A stretch of DNA of 64,000 nt, taken from contig JAJEKV010000014.1 of the NCBI GenBank assembly GCA_021234155.1, forward strand, positions 578,949-642,948, read 5' to 3'. The notes under the pieces were generated by a model, which saw only the letters and a list, made by a program, of their open reading frames with translations, ran no database searches and had not been told where the DNA came from. Position numbers and translations under genes: made by a program. This document shows, piece by piece, positions 1 through 9,951 of this stretch. Every line of letters begins with the position of its first letter. Within the stretch, counting starts at the first letter, position 1. The stretch is from Isoetes taiwanensis (lineage: Eukaryota > Streptophyta > Lycopodiopsida > Isoetales > Isoetaceae).

Positions 1-31
1 ACCGGAATGGTTCGACAAGAAGGAGATGCCT

Positions 32-131
32 CCTTTTATATATAGGCCAACGGTCAGGATCGCGCCACTCCAATGGATGAGATCATGCCAAATGTCACGC
101 GTGTATGTAGGTTCTAGAATATTCTAGAACC
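32..131 (-). promoter_or_regulatory. Heat-shock-type promoter (HSE, CCAAT box, TATA box) reading leftward
   Basis: On the minus strand, 110-131 is a perfect 22-bp palindrome containing TTCTAGAATATTCTAGAA, four alternating TTC/GAA pentamers as in a heat-shock factor binding site. Imperfect further units continue to about position 140. Downstream on the same strand are an inverted CCAAT box (70-76) and a TATATAAAAGG-type TATA box (32-44), about 70 bp from the HSE. This order and spacing match known plant heat-shock gene promoters. The transcript would start around positions 1-10 and leave the window, so its gene cannot be seen. It could instead be the promoter of a heat-responsive retrotransposon LTR. 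Confidence 0.6.
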
Positions 132-183
132 TCCTAGAAACCCGCATATGAGAAAGACATGAAAAAAAGTCTTTAACAAATAT

Positions 184-256
184 ATTGGTAGGGCACTTGG
201 CAAAGGTGTATGACTTGCAACTAGAAGGTTGCGAGTTCAAACCTTGCTCCGTACAA
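184..256 (+). repeat. tRNA-derived sequence (SINE head or tRNA relic)
   Basis: An A-box-like TGGCAAAGGTG (198-208) and a B-box-like GAGTTCAAACC (233-243) are spaced as in a tRNA gene. The B box lies in a plausible T arm (GCGAG / TTCAAAC / CTTGC). The acceptor and anticodon stems do not close well, so this is not called as a functional tRNA. It is most likely the head of a SINE or an old tRNA relic. Confidence 0.4.
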
Positions 257-991
257 CTACCTTTTTGCATCCGTGTGACGACCCTCTTTTGTACATACGA
301 GTATAATGTTCGTATGATACGAATATCCGTATGGTCGTCATAGTTTCCAAATTTCGGCCGCCATGGCAAATTTTAGTTTGCCAACTTTTGGAACGTGTCC
401 TCTTCCTCTATACATGATTTGAACTCTTATTTGCCGCTTCTCAATTTACCATATAATTCTCGCTTTAATCCTCTTGCTATTGACTCAACTCCTGTTAGCA
501 TAAGTGTGGAGATGCAGCACTTCCCTGCTCTTTTCAAATCTATCCCTTTGCCTACTTCTCAACTAGAAGCCACCATAGCTTCTCCTAACATTACTTCTGC
601 TTCTTTTCGTCTGCTTCTGCTGGGCCTCTACTGGCCTCTTCTGCTCTTTCGAGTTCTTCTGATGCAGTGACTAGGGTATCCTCTATACGATTGTGTGAGT
701 GGATCAAATATGATATGGCATTTGATGGACAATCTGCTCATGTCCCTGCTGCGTTGAATATCATGTTGCAGAACAATAAGAAAGAATCATGTATTGTTTG
801 AGAGTGATTAATAGCCTGACATCCTTCAAAAAAAGAAAAAAAAGAGTGCTATCTCATGTTTTTAACTTGTCACTATATATTGAGAATTTCAAAGTTACTA
901 AAACTGAGAGATTATATTTCAATCTTTGACATCGAACTGTTATAAGATCAAGAAGATGTTGCTTTCAGGTGCACGATAAATCTTGTTTAAT
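257..991. other. Intergenic, with a weak serine-rich coding relic
   Basis: From 395 to about 808 there is a stretch with codon-like structure but a frame change near 600-660: the first frame ends at 670, and another frame continues as a Ser-rich stretch to a stop at 808. I recognise no family. It may be a fragment of an old gene or of a transposon. Nothing else in this stretch could be identified. Confidence 0.15.
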
Positions 992-1880
992 GTACAGGGT
1001 AAGGATAGGGTCAAAGTTGCACATGAAAAAATGTGAAACGAATGAAACTCCTCATTTTTATGCAAAAATACGTGTTTTATACATAAAAAAAAATGGCCGA
1101 TAGAAAGTCATCGAACAGTGATGCGGACGCAAATGTTCAGTGACGGGGCCGCATACAAATCATGACATCCGCATTTTTTGCTTCTCTGGATGCACCATCT
1201 GCAAAGTTGGCGGCTGCATTTCTACTTGTTCGCGAATGCCTTGTAGATGTGGCGTCTGCGAAAACCATAAACGCGGCCGGGGGACGTTGCGGCCACGTGT
1301 TGTAGGTTGCGGGGACTGTGCAGAATGCCAGCAGCCGCGAGATGTGCATTTGTGGCTGCAAAGAAATTATGCAGCTGCGCTTTGCAGTCAATGCGGACGC
1401 CACAGAATTGTTGCGTCTGCTTGCTGCACGAAGGCAGCTGCAAGGATGTAATTTTTTGATATGGCTGGTAAACAATAGCATTTTTCAATGAACATGAAGA
1501 AGCTACTGCAAAATAGCTGCAACGTTTCTGATGGATGCGGCTGCCAGGCACACACCGTAGTCGCAAAAGGACACTATGCAGCCGCACAGAAAGTACAACC
1601 CGCGTCTGCAAAAGGACACTATGTGACCGTGGTTGACGTCCCGCGGCCATATGTTGTCAATTTGCGGCCGCGACATCTAGCATCCGCATATTTAATTGGT
1701 TGCTGCACTTCAAATTATACGCTTTTGCGCCATGTGGATGATGGGACTGCGCCAAATTGTTTTGTCTGGTCAAGGTATGAAACTACAAAAAATACATTTT
1801 ATACTTCCAAAATATGTTTTTTTTTTGAAAAAATGACGTACGGAGGTTTTGGAAAAATGTCTAGAACCTATCCCTAGTAT
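992..1880. mobile_element. GC-rich element with inverted-repeat-like ends (possible TIR transposon)
   Basis: The left end (TACAGGGTAAGGATAGG) and the reverse complement of the right end (TACTAGGGATAGG) are similar, and both are followed inside by loosely matching AT-rich sequence. The centre (about 1115-1700) is GC-rich compared with its flanks and is peppered with variants of ATGCGGACGC in both orientations, for example near 1119, 1388, 1533 and 1680. Such subterminal repeats are typical of CACTA and hAT elements. No transposase and no clear target duplication are visible. The overlapping Cys-rich reading frames look like by-products of the repeated motif rather than a gene. Confidence 0.35.
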
Positions 1881-4320
1881 AGGATGGCATTCAGCAGCAG
1901 TTCAAGGCTGCAGATCCCATGGTATATTCTTTGCTAGGAGGGGTTTTAGATGAGAAGGATATAGCCTTCTAAACTTATCCATTAGATGTTCTTTAAGCAG
2001 ACCAATTCGATATTCAAGTGCGTTGTCTTTTGAATTTATCTGAACTCAAAAGTTCATATAGAATGAGGAAGATACAATTGTGGTTATGGTGTAGGCTGTC
2101 CTTATTTCTACAATTGAGACTCTACCAACAATGGAAAGGTTTACAGATCGTTCTTTGTTGTTTGTCAATATCCAATGGCAAGATGGACAGGTGAGAGGCC
2201 ATATTTTAGCATGCTTGTGCTCATGACTTGCATGACTCATTACATATAAGAAAAAAAAGGGTTAATACATTTTTGATCGATGCAAGTGGCCTCTAATTCT
2301 GGTTTTGGAGTCTAGAGGAAACGGATTGAGAAATCTATCAAAAGTTTTGAGATAGTATACTATTTGAAACAACTTCGGTTTCTGGGACAAGGCTGAGATT
2401 GTCCAAATGCAATCCAGAACTGGAAGGTATAAAGCACTATTGTGACATCACGTTGAGGTTGTTATTTCCGGATTCTTATTTATTGGTTCCGTGTTGCAGG
2501 TGTATGCCACAAAGCCTAATGGAGAAGTTGAATGCATTGTAGATGATGTTGGCAAGCCATGCTATAGCAGGCTTCAAGAGTTTAAGTAGAAGGGGTGAAG
2601 GGCAGCCAATGATTGGATCAAGAAGTTATTACAGGAATGTGAATTCAATAGAAATTCCTTGCAATAAGAATTATGGCCATAAGCAAAAGATATTTAATTA
2701 CACTGATCTATTTATTTGTGTTCCTACTATTCATAATCTACACCTGCAACAAACTAAGAATTGGGTTGTGACAAGCACGGAAACTTCTAAGAATTTAAAA
2801 CGGAAAGATTCCAAAACAATTCAGTACGTCAATAAATAAATTAGCCACTAGCGAGAGTTGAAGTTTAGCTCTAGTTTGGAAAACTTGTTTCCCTTTTTTT
2901 TAATTGAGTAATAAAGTATCAGCTCATGTTGCATGCCATAAATTGATTTTTCACTTGCCAGGAATGACTTTTCTGGGTATAGATTAATGGTTAATAATTT
3001 GATTAAACATAAGATAAGGTTTGGCAGATTCAGATCAAATTATAGATAAACTCTCATTCTAGATCTTGCCATTATGTATGGATTTTGTAATAGTAGCAAA
3101 GTGCAGTAATGGCACTGTCAATAAATAGAGCTAAAGGAACATAAACATTTTATGGCTACATGATAGTCAAGGGATCATAAAGACTTAAACCTACATGATA
3201 GTCGATTGCCCTATGAATCTATCATGATACTCAATTGCCCTTTAAATCCATCATATCACATGTATCTTCTATGACCAGCAAAGCAATTCAAAAAGGGATT
3301 GACCTGTTCATGTTGTGGATTTGCTTCCAAAAAATGAGATTTATTGATTCTAATTCTTGAGATTTATTGTCTAAGACTCTTGAAGATAAGATTTGCCTAT
3401 TTGTCTAAGACTAAAATTTGCAAAGCAGTAAATAGCTCGGTTTTATGTAGCTCAGCTTGTTCTATTGGTCCAATGTGTCAAGACATAAAACTATGATAGA
3501 ACAAGCATTCACTTACAAATCACATACTGTTGACATTTGAATATTAAATTTCTTAGAAAGGTATTGAGCAAGTTTACAATGTCTTAAAAACGTTCAATGG
3601 GCTTGACTAATTACTATGAAATTATCAGTACTTTCTCTTTTCTTCAACAGTTGTATGAATTAACCTCCACAACTTGTAAAATTTGAGAATTTCTGGGCCA
3701 TGAATGAATTCCTATGTTTATACTATTCAAAATACTCCATATTAAGCAAAGAAGATCCAACACGACAAATAAAAAACACGCAAACACACTCTCGGGTCAC
3801 CAGAGGCAACCCTCCGTGCACAACAGCTTGTTTAAATAGATAGATACAATTTTTAATATTTACGAGAAACTGAAACTTATGGGACATACAATCATATGGG
3901 ACCTGCCCTCACCACTATACATGGCTGAAGTGGGCTTTTCCTCCACTAACTTTATAATGATCATGCCCACTTTCACAACGAGATGTTGAACCTGTGACAT
4001 TGGGCATTGCAATTTAAAGCAACCAACATTGGGCATTGCAATTTAAAGCAACCATCTATGTGTGGCAAAGTCCTAGGCGCTTCACATAATTTCCGATCCA
4101 AAAAATGATTTTCTGGTTCACTAAAAATATAGTAGGATATACGGCCGATCAAAAAAATGGCGTATAAGGATTTATCCGATTCATATTTATATGTGTAGGA
4201 TTTTTTTCGGTAAAAAAAAAAGGTTATAGGATATTTTTTATAAGGGTAGTTTGTATATATTTTACTTCTTTATAGCTTATCTTACCTTACCACTTATAGT
4301 TGTAGCACTGCGTTTTGTGT
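1881..4320. other. Intergenic AT-rich DNA; short tandem duplication and a LINE tail
   Basis: No gene is recognisable in this 2.4 kb. A 28-bp unit is tandemly duplicated at 3998-4025 and 4026-4053. At 3835-3920 a TAGATAGATA run followed by diverged sequence resembles the minus-strand LINE 3' ends seen near 37.6, 48.5 and 57.3 kb. The reading frame at 2543-2839 has no recognisable motif. Confidence 0.4.
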
Positions 4321-4330
4321 GTGGTTTCAG

Positions 4331-4466
4331 CAGAATTAACTTACTGAAGAATAAGTTTAGGAACCAGCTCAACACGGACACTCTTGATGCACTTATTCGC
4401 ATCTCATTGGAGGGACCTAATATGGAAGACTTTAACTTTGCTGCAGCAATTACTCATTGGCGAAAT
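4331..4466 (+). pseudogene. hAT-dimerisation-like C-terminal exon, 5' part (split by a LINE)
   Basis: After a splice-acceptor-like TTTCAG (4325-4330), the reading frame encodes a stretch of the form KFRNQLNTDTLDALIRISLE-GP...FD/NF...W. This resembles the C-terminal dimerisation region of hAT transposases and domesticated hAT-derived zinc-finger proteins. The frame is cut at 4466, where an A-rich LINE junction begins, and it resumes at 9448-9498. Upstream exons were not recognised in this window. It may be the end of an old transposon or of a domesticated gene. Confidence 0.5.
4452..4466 (+). repeat. Target-site duplication of the LINE (left copy)
   Basis: ACTCATTGGCGAAAT here matches ACTCATTGGCAAAAT at 9448-9462 with one difference. 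The right copy directly follows the LINE poly(A). Confidence 0.75.
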
Positions 4467-4558
4467 AAAAAAAAAAAAAAAAATTTAAAAATTTTTAAAT
4501 TTTTTTTAAATTTTTTAAAGATTTTTTTTTTTATAAAAGGTATTGGGAATGGACGTCA

Positions 4559-4846
4559 GTGAGCATTATGGAGGCATACAAAGATTTGTGTACTTCACAT
4601 CAATTTGATAGGATTTTGAATACGGGTTTGATTTCTCTTATTCCTAAAGTGAAAGAACCTGTGGGCATTCATGATTGGCGCCCAATAGCTCTTCTATCTA
4701 CTATCTATAAAATTATTGCAAAAGCCTATGCAGAAAGACTTAAACAGGTTTTGGGATTGAGAATAGATGCGGCTCAGTCAGGCTTTCTTCCAGGTCGGCT
4801 GTCGGATGGGCATATTTGCCCTTTATTCCAAGATCTAGACCGTACA
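4559..4846 (+). pseudogene. LINE-A reverse transcriptase, N-terminal fragment
   Basis: The frame carries early RT motifs of plant LINEs: GLISLIPKV, DWRPIALLSTIYKIIAKAYA and QSGFLPGR. After FLPGR the expected continuation is lost, and it reappears at about 7320 with the motif IVAAYEGVHWAQ. The downstream part therefore belongs to the same enzyme, separated by an insertion. It is a fragment without function. Confidence 0.8.
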
Positions 4847-4849
4847 TAG

Positions 4850-7315
4850 CGATCCTCGTTTGTGGGGTATGCATGTAAAAGTTTTTGTATACTGTATATT
4901 AAGATTTGCAAAATACTATAAGGTTTGAGAGAATGTACTTAATGGTGTTAATTTTGTACATGTATTGTAAATATATTTTTGGGGCTCTCGCTGCCCTACG
5001 TAACCCCCGTGTGAATATGCACCCAAACCAAAGGGGGTTTAAGGGGGATTTTGATTTAAATGTGTCAAATGCAATGGTTTGTGTTAATAATGTTAATGGT
5101 AGTTGTGTGTTGATTGCTATATTAAAATAAATTTTGGGCCCTTTGGGCCCTAACAAAAGCAAACGTAGATAAACTTTAAGGGCCTAAATCGTTAAACAAC
5201 CTACTCGTATGAATAACAGTTTAGTAAAACTAATGGCAACGACATTTGCCATTACTTGGGGCTTGTGCTTTTAGTCCCAATTTGCTAGAAGAGCCACTTG
5301 GAAATGAGAAGGCTTCCTATTCTAAAATGTAAATATGAAGCACAACAAAATTGGAACCAAGTATGTATATATGTATAATCCATAGTTTTAACAAATGACA
5401 AAATATATTCTCCAGCCATCCCCAAGCCATCCCCATTGGGCTGCAACCAAATATTCTAAACTAATACACCATATAAGTAGTTTTTTAATATATGAAATAA
5501 TCAAACCTATGGCGCTTCGATGGGATAATGTTCTAGAAAGGTTTACTTGCAACTGCAAAATGTCCATTCACACACAAACGAGAGGAGACATTGCAATCAG
5601 ATTTTCTGTGCGTTAGAAGCCTCGTCAAGCTTGAAGAATTTTTAAGAACAATCCAAACATGTCTCTGGATTGGGCAGCACAAAACTTCTATGAAAATGCC
5701 TGTGGTCCAAACCAAAGCGTACAAGAAATTTATTAGCTCCTATAAAAGTTGCAATAAAAATTTCTTACCATCATTTCAAAGACTGCTTTGATGATGTGTA
5801 TGTGGATAGGATTGGATTTTCAACCTCCCTTTCCCTCCTTGAACTATTGATTCATGTTTCCCTGAACCGCTTGCAACAAGACAAGATCTTCAACTGCGGC
5901 AACCTGCAAGTCTGGTAATTTCGAAAGCTACTGTTTGTCCATTCACACACAAATGGAAGGAGACATTACAATCAGATTTTCTGTGCCTTAAAAGCCTCGT
6001 CAAGCTTGAAGAATTTTTAAGAACAACCCAAAGACGTCTCTGGATTGCGCAGCACGAAACTTTTCTGAAAATGCCTGTGGTCTAAAGCGTACAAGAAATT
6101 TATTACCTCCTATGAAAGTTGCAATAAAAATTTATTACCATCATTTCAAAGACTGCTATGATGATGTGTATGTGGATAGGATTGGATTTTCAACCTCCAT
6201 CTCCGCCACTAGCCTGCCTGCCACAAATACTTCTCCGCCACTAGCCTTGACAAGCCAAAAGTTCCTTCATAACAGAATGCACCCAAAAGTAAAGACCGTA
6301 AGCAAATTGCCCAAGCCTATGAGAAAATGAGCTTGGAAGAAAGTCTAAGATGTTTCAAAATCTGTCGCTCTTTGGTATCTGCTAAAAAACCCAAACTAAA
6401 CACCAAGATACAAGGACGCGATGAAGAAAGAAATGCAACCGAAATTACTGGGAGAAGAAATGCAACCTGCAACCCAAGGAACACCTTCGTTTCAGCCCCA
6501 AATTCTTTGGGAGGTCGATTTAAGGCAAAGATCCTTGCAAGAGATTTGCACTGAACAAAGGGGCCGATTTCAAAGGGGCCGATTTGGATAGGTAATCATC
6601 CGCAAGTGCAGATTCACTCTGATTCTAGTCCGCTATAACCATGTGAAGAAAACTGTTGTATCACGTTAAAAGGAAACTTATCTGTGACTATGTTGAGCAT
6701 GCCCGAGACATATCTCTGTCCTTGCTAAAAATCTGGTCCAGTCCGGCACCACAGACCCCACAACGTTTTGCCATGGAGTCATGGGGAGAAAACCATAGAA
6801 GCACAGAAACAAAGAATACCCTCTTCCGACCTGAACTAACTTAGCCCCTATCTATTGCCGGCCAAAAATACCCTGTGCTGAGTTCCGATCTCATGCCAAG
6901 AAGGAGCCGACATAGTTTGGTGTTGGGCGGAATGGAGATCCTTGTGTTCGGGCACTTTTGTGCTTGTCGGTTCTTCGGAGAGCATGTCGGATGCTTTCGA
7001 ATGTTGATCTTTGAGGCCTAGCTAGCTGCTTGGGATCTTTGAAGGAAGCCAATAAGTTCCCAACACATAACCCTAAAATGGGTTATCTCGAGGCTTGCAT
7101 GTCTAGCAGAATATGATACTACAAGAAAATACAATAATATAATAAAGAAATATATGACATATGGGTCTAAACCATTGGAATTAGGCATCAAAATTAGTTT
7201 AAGCGTATGTGCACTCTAGATATACTAATTAGTATACCTCATCAAATACATCCATGAAATCATATGAAAACCTTAGGAAAAAACGTACAAAAATACAAAA
7301 GAAATCCCCTGTTAT
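4850..7315. other. 2.45-kb insertion within the LINE-A RT, with an internal duplication
   Basis: This DNA separates two halves of one RT reading frame and is therefore a later insertion. It holds a duplicated block: 5562-5828 and 5937-6198 are near-identical, with a 375-bp offset. A GGGCCC-TTT-GGGCCC palindrome lies near 5136-5150. I see no coding domain, clear LTR pair or terminal inverted repeat, so the type of element is unknown. Short reading frames inside it are not supported by any motif. Confidence 0.5.
5562..6198 (+). repeat. Duplicated ~265-bp block
   Basis: Copies at 5562-5828 and 5937-6198 share long identical runs, starting with GTCCATTCACACACAAA and ending with GGATTTTCAACCTCC. 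A non-duplicated spacer of about 108 bp lies between them. Few differences are visible, which suggests a fairly recent local duplication. Confidence 0.85.
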
Positions 7316-9286
7316 TATGCTACATATTCATAATATAGTGGCAGCATATGAAGGAGTTCATTGGGCCCAATGTTCAGGTCAAAATCTTCTATATTTAAAA
7401 TTGGATTTTGCTAAAGCTTATGATAGTGTGAAGTGGACTTTCTTGGATGCCATGCTTTTGAAATTGGGATTTGGGTCTGGTTTCCGATCTATGATGCATA
7501 AAATGTTGATTTCTGCTAAGGGGGTAGTAATGTATCATGGAGAACCATTGGTGCTTTTTCCAATTGAACGTGGAATAAGGCAAGGTTGCCCTTTAGCTCC
7601 TTTTTTGTTTACTATAGTGGCAGAAGGACTTTCGCAACTGAAAAGGATGGTTTGGTAAAGGGCTTATTATTGGTGGAAGGTGAACAGGTTTTGGTTAATC
7701 AGTTTGCAGACGATACCTTCTTGCTAGTGGATGGTGAAGAGAATAATGTGCAGATAATCAAAAAGATTTTGGATATATTTTCAATTGCATCTGGTTGTTT
7801 CCTTAATTGGGCTAAGTGTAGTGCTTTATGGGTGGGGAAGGAAGCAGTTCCGCATTTTTTATATGAGTATGCCTGGAAGGTTGTTGTACCATCTGCAAAG
7901 ACAAAGCTTCTAGGAGTCCCCTTTGGTCTAGATATTTACATGAATGAAGCATGGAATGAAATTATCTTAAATTTACAAAGGCAACTGATTTGGTGGAGAG
8001 GCTCAAAGTTATCCTTGGCAGGTAGAATTCAAGTAGCTAAGTCAGTATTGAACAGTACGCATATTTATTTGGTTTCGGTTCTATTGGCTCCAGCTTCTAA
8101 GTTTGCAGAGATAAAAAAGATTGTAAGAGATTTTGTCTGGTGTACTGATAAAGGAGGCATTGTGAAGGTGGCGTGGAAGAAATGTATGTTGTTTAAACAA
8201 CAAGGAGGACTTGGTATGTTGGGTTCTTAGCTTCTAAGCTATTGTTCAGTTTGTTGAAAGATGATTGTGCATCACCAGGTATGAAGTTACTTAAACAATC
8301 AGTAAAGAAGTGTATGGTTTTTCATAAGCGAGGTGTGAGAATTGAGCTCCCTTGGGCATTGTTATATCCATTGAAAGCTTATTCACATGCCTCTCCAGTA
8401 CTGAAAGGCTTGCTTCGGGCCTGGAAGGTAGTCCAGCAGGTGATTGCATTTGATTGGGACGCTTGTCTCCAGGCATCTTCCCCCTTTCTGTGGTTGCCTT
8501 TGTATACTCATGGACAACTACACCCAGTTGTAGAATTTATGCATGCGCATTCCCAAGCAAGGTGGAGGAGAGCAGGTATCATTTCTATTGAACAGTGGTA
8601 TTTTGGTATTGACATTGCTCCTTGGCAATGGTTTCAGGAGACATATGGGTTGTTGGATAAAGATATCAGTATATGGGCTTATGTAGCAAGTGCTCTTCCT
8701 CTAATTAACAAGGTGGGTAACAAGAGATGCTGGAACTTTGTTCAAGGTATTAAAGAAGGCAAGAAGCTAGTAAGTTCATGCTACAGATTGCTTACCTCCT
8801 CAAGTACTTTATCACCTTCTCGAGCACTTACAGACTTTGCCTTCTCAATGGCAATCCATCTGGAACCTTGTTTGGTCTAAATATAATCCTCCAAAAGTAA
8901 ATGTTCTACTTTGGCAGGTGATTCATCGCTCTTTGAGAGTTAATGAGATGGTTCATCGCTTTAAAAGCGGGAGTAAGCCCACTTTGCCCAATGTGTGGCG
9001 GTGCATTGAAACATTGGAGCACCTTGTTTATATTTGTGTGCAGGTGAGTAGTCTTAGGTCCCGGCCGCATTCTCTTTTTGGAGTATCTTTGGATAGTCGG
9101 CACTTTCTTTTGGGTATTTATCCAAATCGATGGATTGCTTCTAAAAGGATTGCATTTCACATGGCAAAGTCTTGGCTAATATGGAGTGTATGGAAGCGAA
9201 GGCGAAGAAAGGTCTTTTATGATAAGCATATTTCTTCTCAGGTGGTGCTTCAAGAAATTCGTAAGAAGTTGTATAATTGCTTTTAG
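7316..9286 (+). pseudogene. LINE-A reverse transcriptase and C-terminal region (frameshifted)
   Basis: In order: KLDFAKAYDSVKW (RT motif A, near 7400), GIRQGCPLAP (near 7570), then after a frameshift QFADDTF (catalytic FADD box at 7703-7714), followed by the thumb region with SLAGRIQVAKSVL. After further frameshifts comes the post-RT region (8242-8880). Last is a C-terminal zf-RVT-like zinc knuckle (8837-9286) of the pattern CPMCGG...HLVYIC, with its cysteines split between frames. Both catalytic aspartates are still encoded, but the frame is broken at least three times. A 3' untranslated stretch and poly(A) follow. Confidence 0.85.
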
Positions 9287-9447
9287 ATCTCCAATTGGCC
9301 CGATCGTATTAAAATTCCAATATGGAGTGATCATCTAAAAGTGATTGATGCTTCAGGGACATTTCTTACTTCTGGAAGTACTTTGTAATATTTTGAGTGT
9401 ATAATATGAAGTAAAACACGTTCTTAAAAAAAAAAAAAAAAAAAACC

Positions 9448-9500
9448 ACTCATTGGCAAAATGCTGCTAATTATAGGTACATTTTCACAGGATTATGACT
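9448..9500 (+). pseudogene. hAT-dimerisation-like exon, 3' part, with right target duplication
   Basis: The sequence restarts with the target duplication and continues in the same frame as the interrupted exon at 4331-4466, reading THWQNAANYR and reaching a stop shortly after (about 9498). This shows that the LINE landed inside a pre-existing coding exon. Confidence 0.55.
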
Positions 9501-9951
9501 TGTTTATGTTAATTTTATTGCAATTTAATACAAAAATCAACTATTCTTTGTAGGCTATAAATTTGTTTTAATATCCTTTTATTTTTGAGATTCGAAGGAA
9601 ATTTTCCGAACCAAAATTTTATTACTAGGACTAGGATAAATCCCATTCAAATTTGTAGGTGCCTGTTCATTCCACGGCTAGAAGGGAATTTTCCTATTCA
9701 TTTAAAATACTTTGCCATACACTTGGCAACCATCTCGAGGGATGATCTCATTCTATAATTTTATGATAAACTGTTAAGATTAATAACGTTATGATTTAAA
9801 TTAAGCATAACGAGCTGGCGCCACGTGGAGCTGGAATGATATGGACGGTCAAGATGTAGAGAGAGAGGCAATCGTAGGGAGCAGATATACATAATTCCCT
9901 CCCAAAAACCTCATAAAGTACCAACGCGCCATTTCGCCGCTGTAACAAGCC
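9501..9951. promoter_or_regulatory. Upstream region of the TPR-SET gene
   Basis: This 450-bp stretch has no coding signal and must contain the promoter and 5' leader of the downstream gene. A GAGAGAGAGG run lies at about 9859-9868. I see no convincing TATA box at a decisive distance. Confidence 0.3.

Larger units (their letters stand above)
4467..9447 (+). mobile_element. Degenerate LINE (family A), 5'-truncated and interrupted
   Basis: A plus-strand non-LTR retrotransposon is bounded by a 15-bp target duplication and ends in a poly(A) run (9426-9445). An A/T-rich run follows the left duplication, then coding sequence begins abruptly inside the reverse transcriptase, so the copy is 5'-truncated and has no endonuclease. 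It contains RT (two parts), the post-RT region and a C-terminal zinc-knuckle region. About 2.45 kb of unrelated DNA splits the RT near 4.82-7.31 kb. At least three frameshifts (near 7640, 8225 and 8860) make it non-functional. Relics of the same family lie at 43.6-44.45 kb. Confidence 0.85.

Noticed and set aside
184-256. Functional tRNA gene
   Set aside because: A- and B-box-like words and a T arm are present, but acceptor and anticodon stems do not form convincingly.
1140-1877. Cys-rich open frames, both strands, resembling small secreted or zinc-binding proteins
   Set aside because: They arise from repeated GC-rich TGC/GCA words in both orientations, appear in several overlapping frames, and have no family motif or start context.
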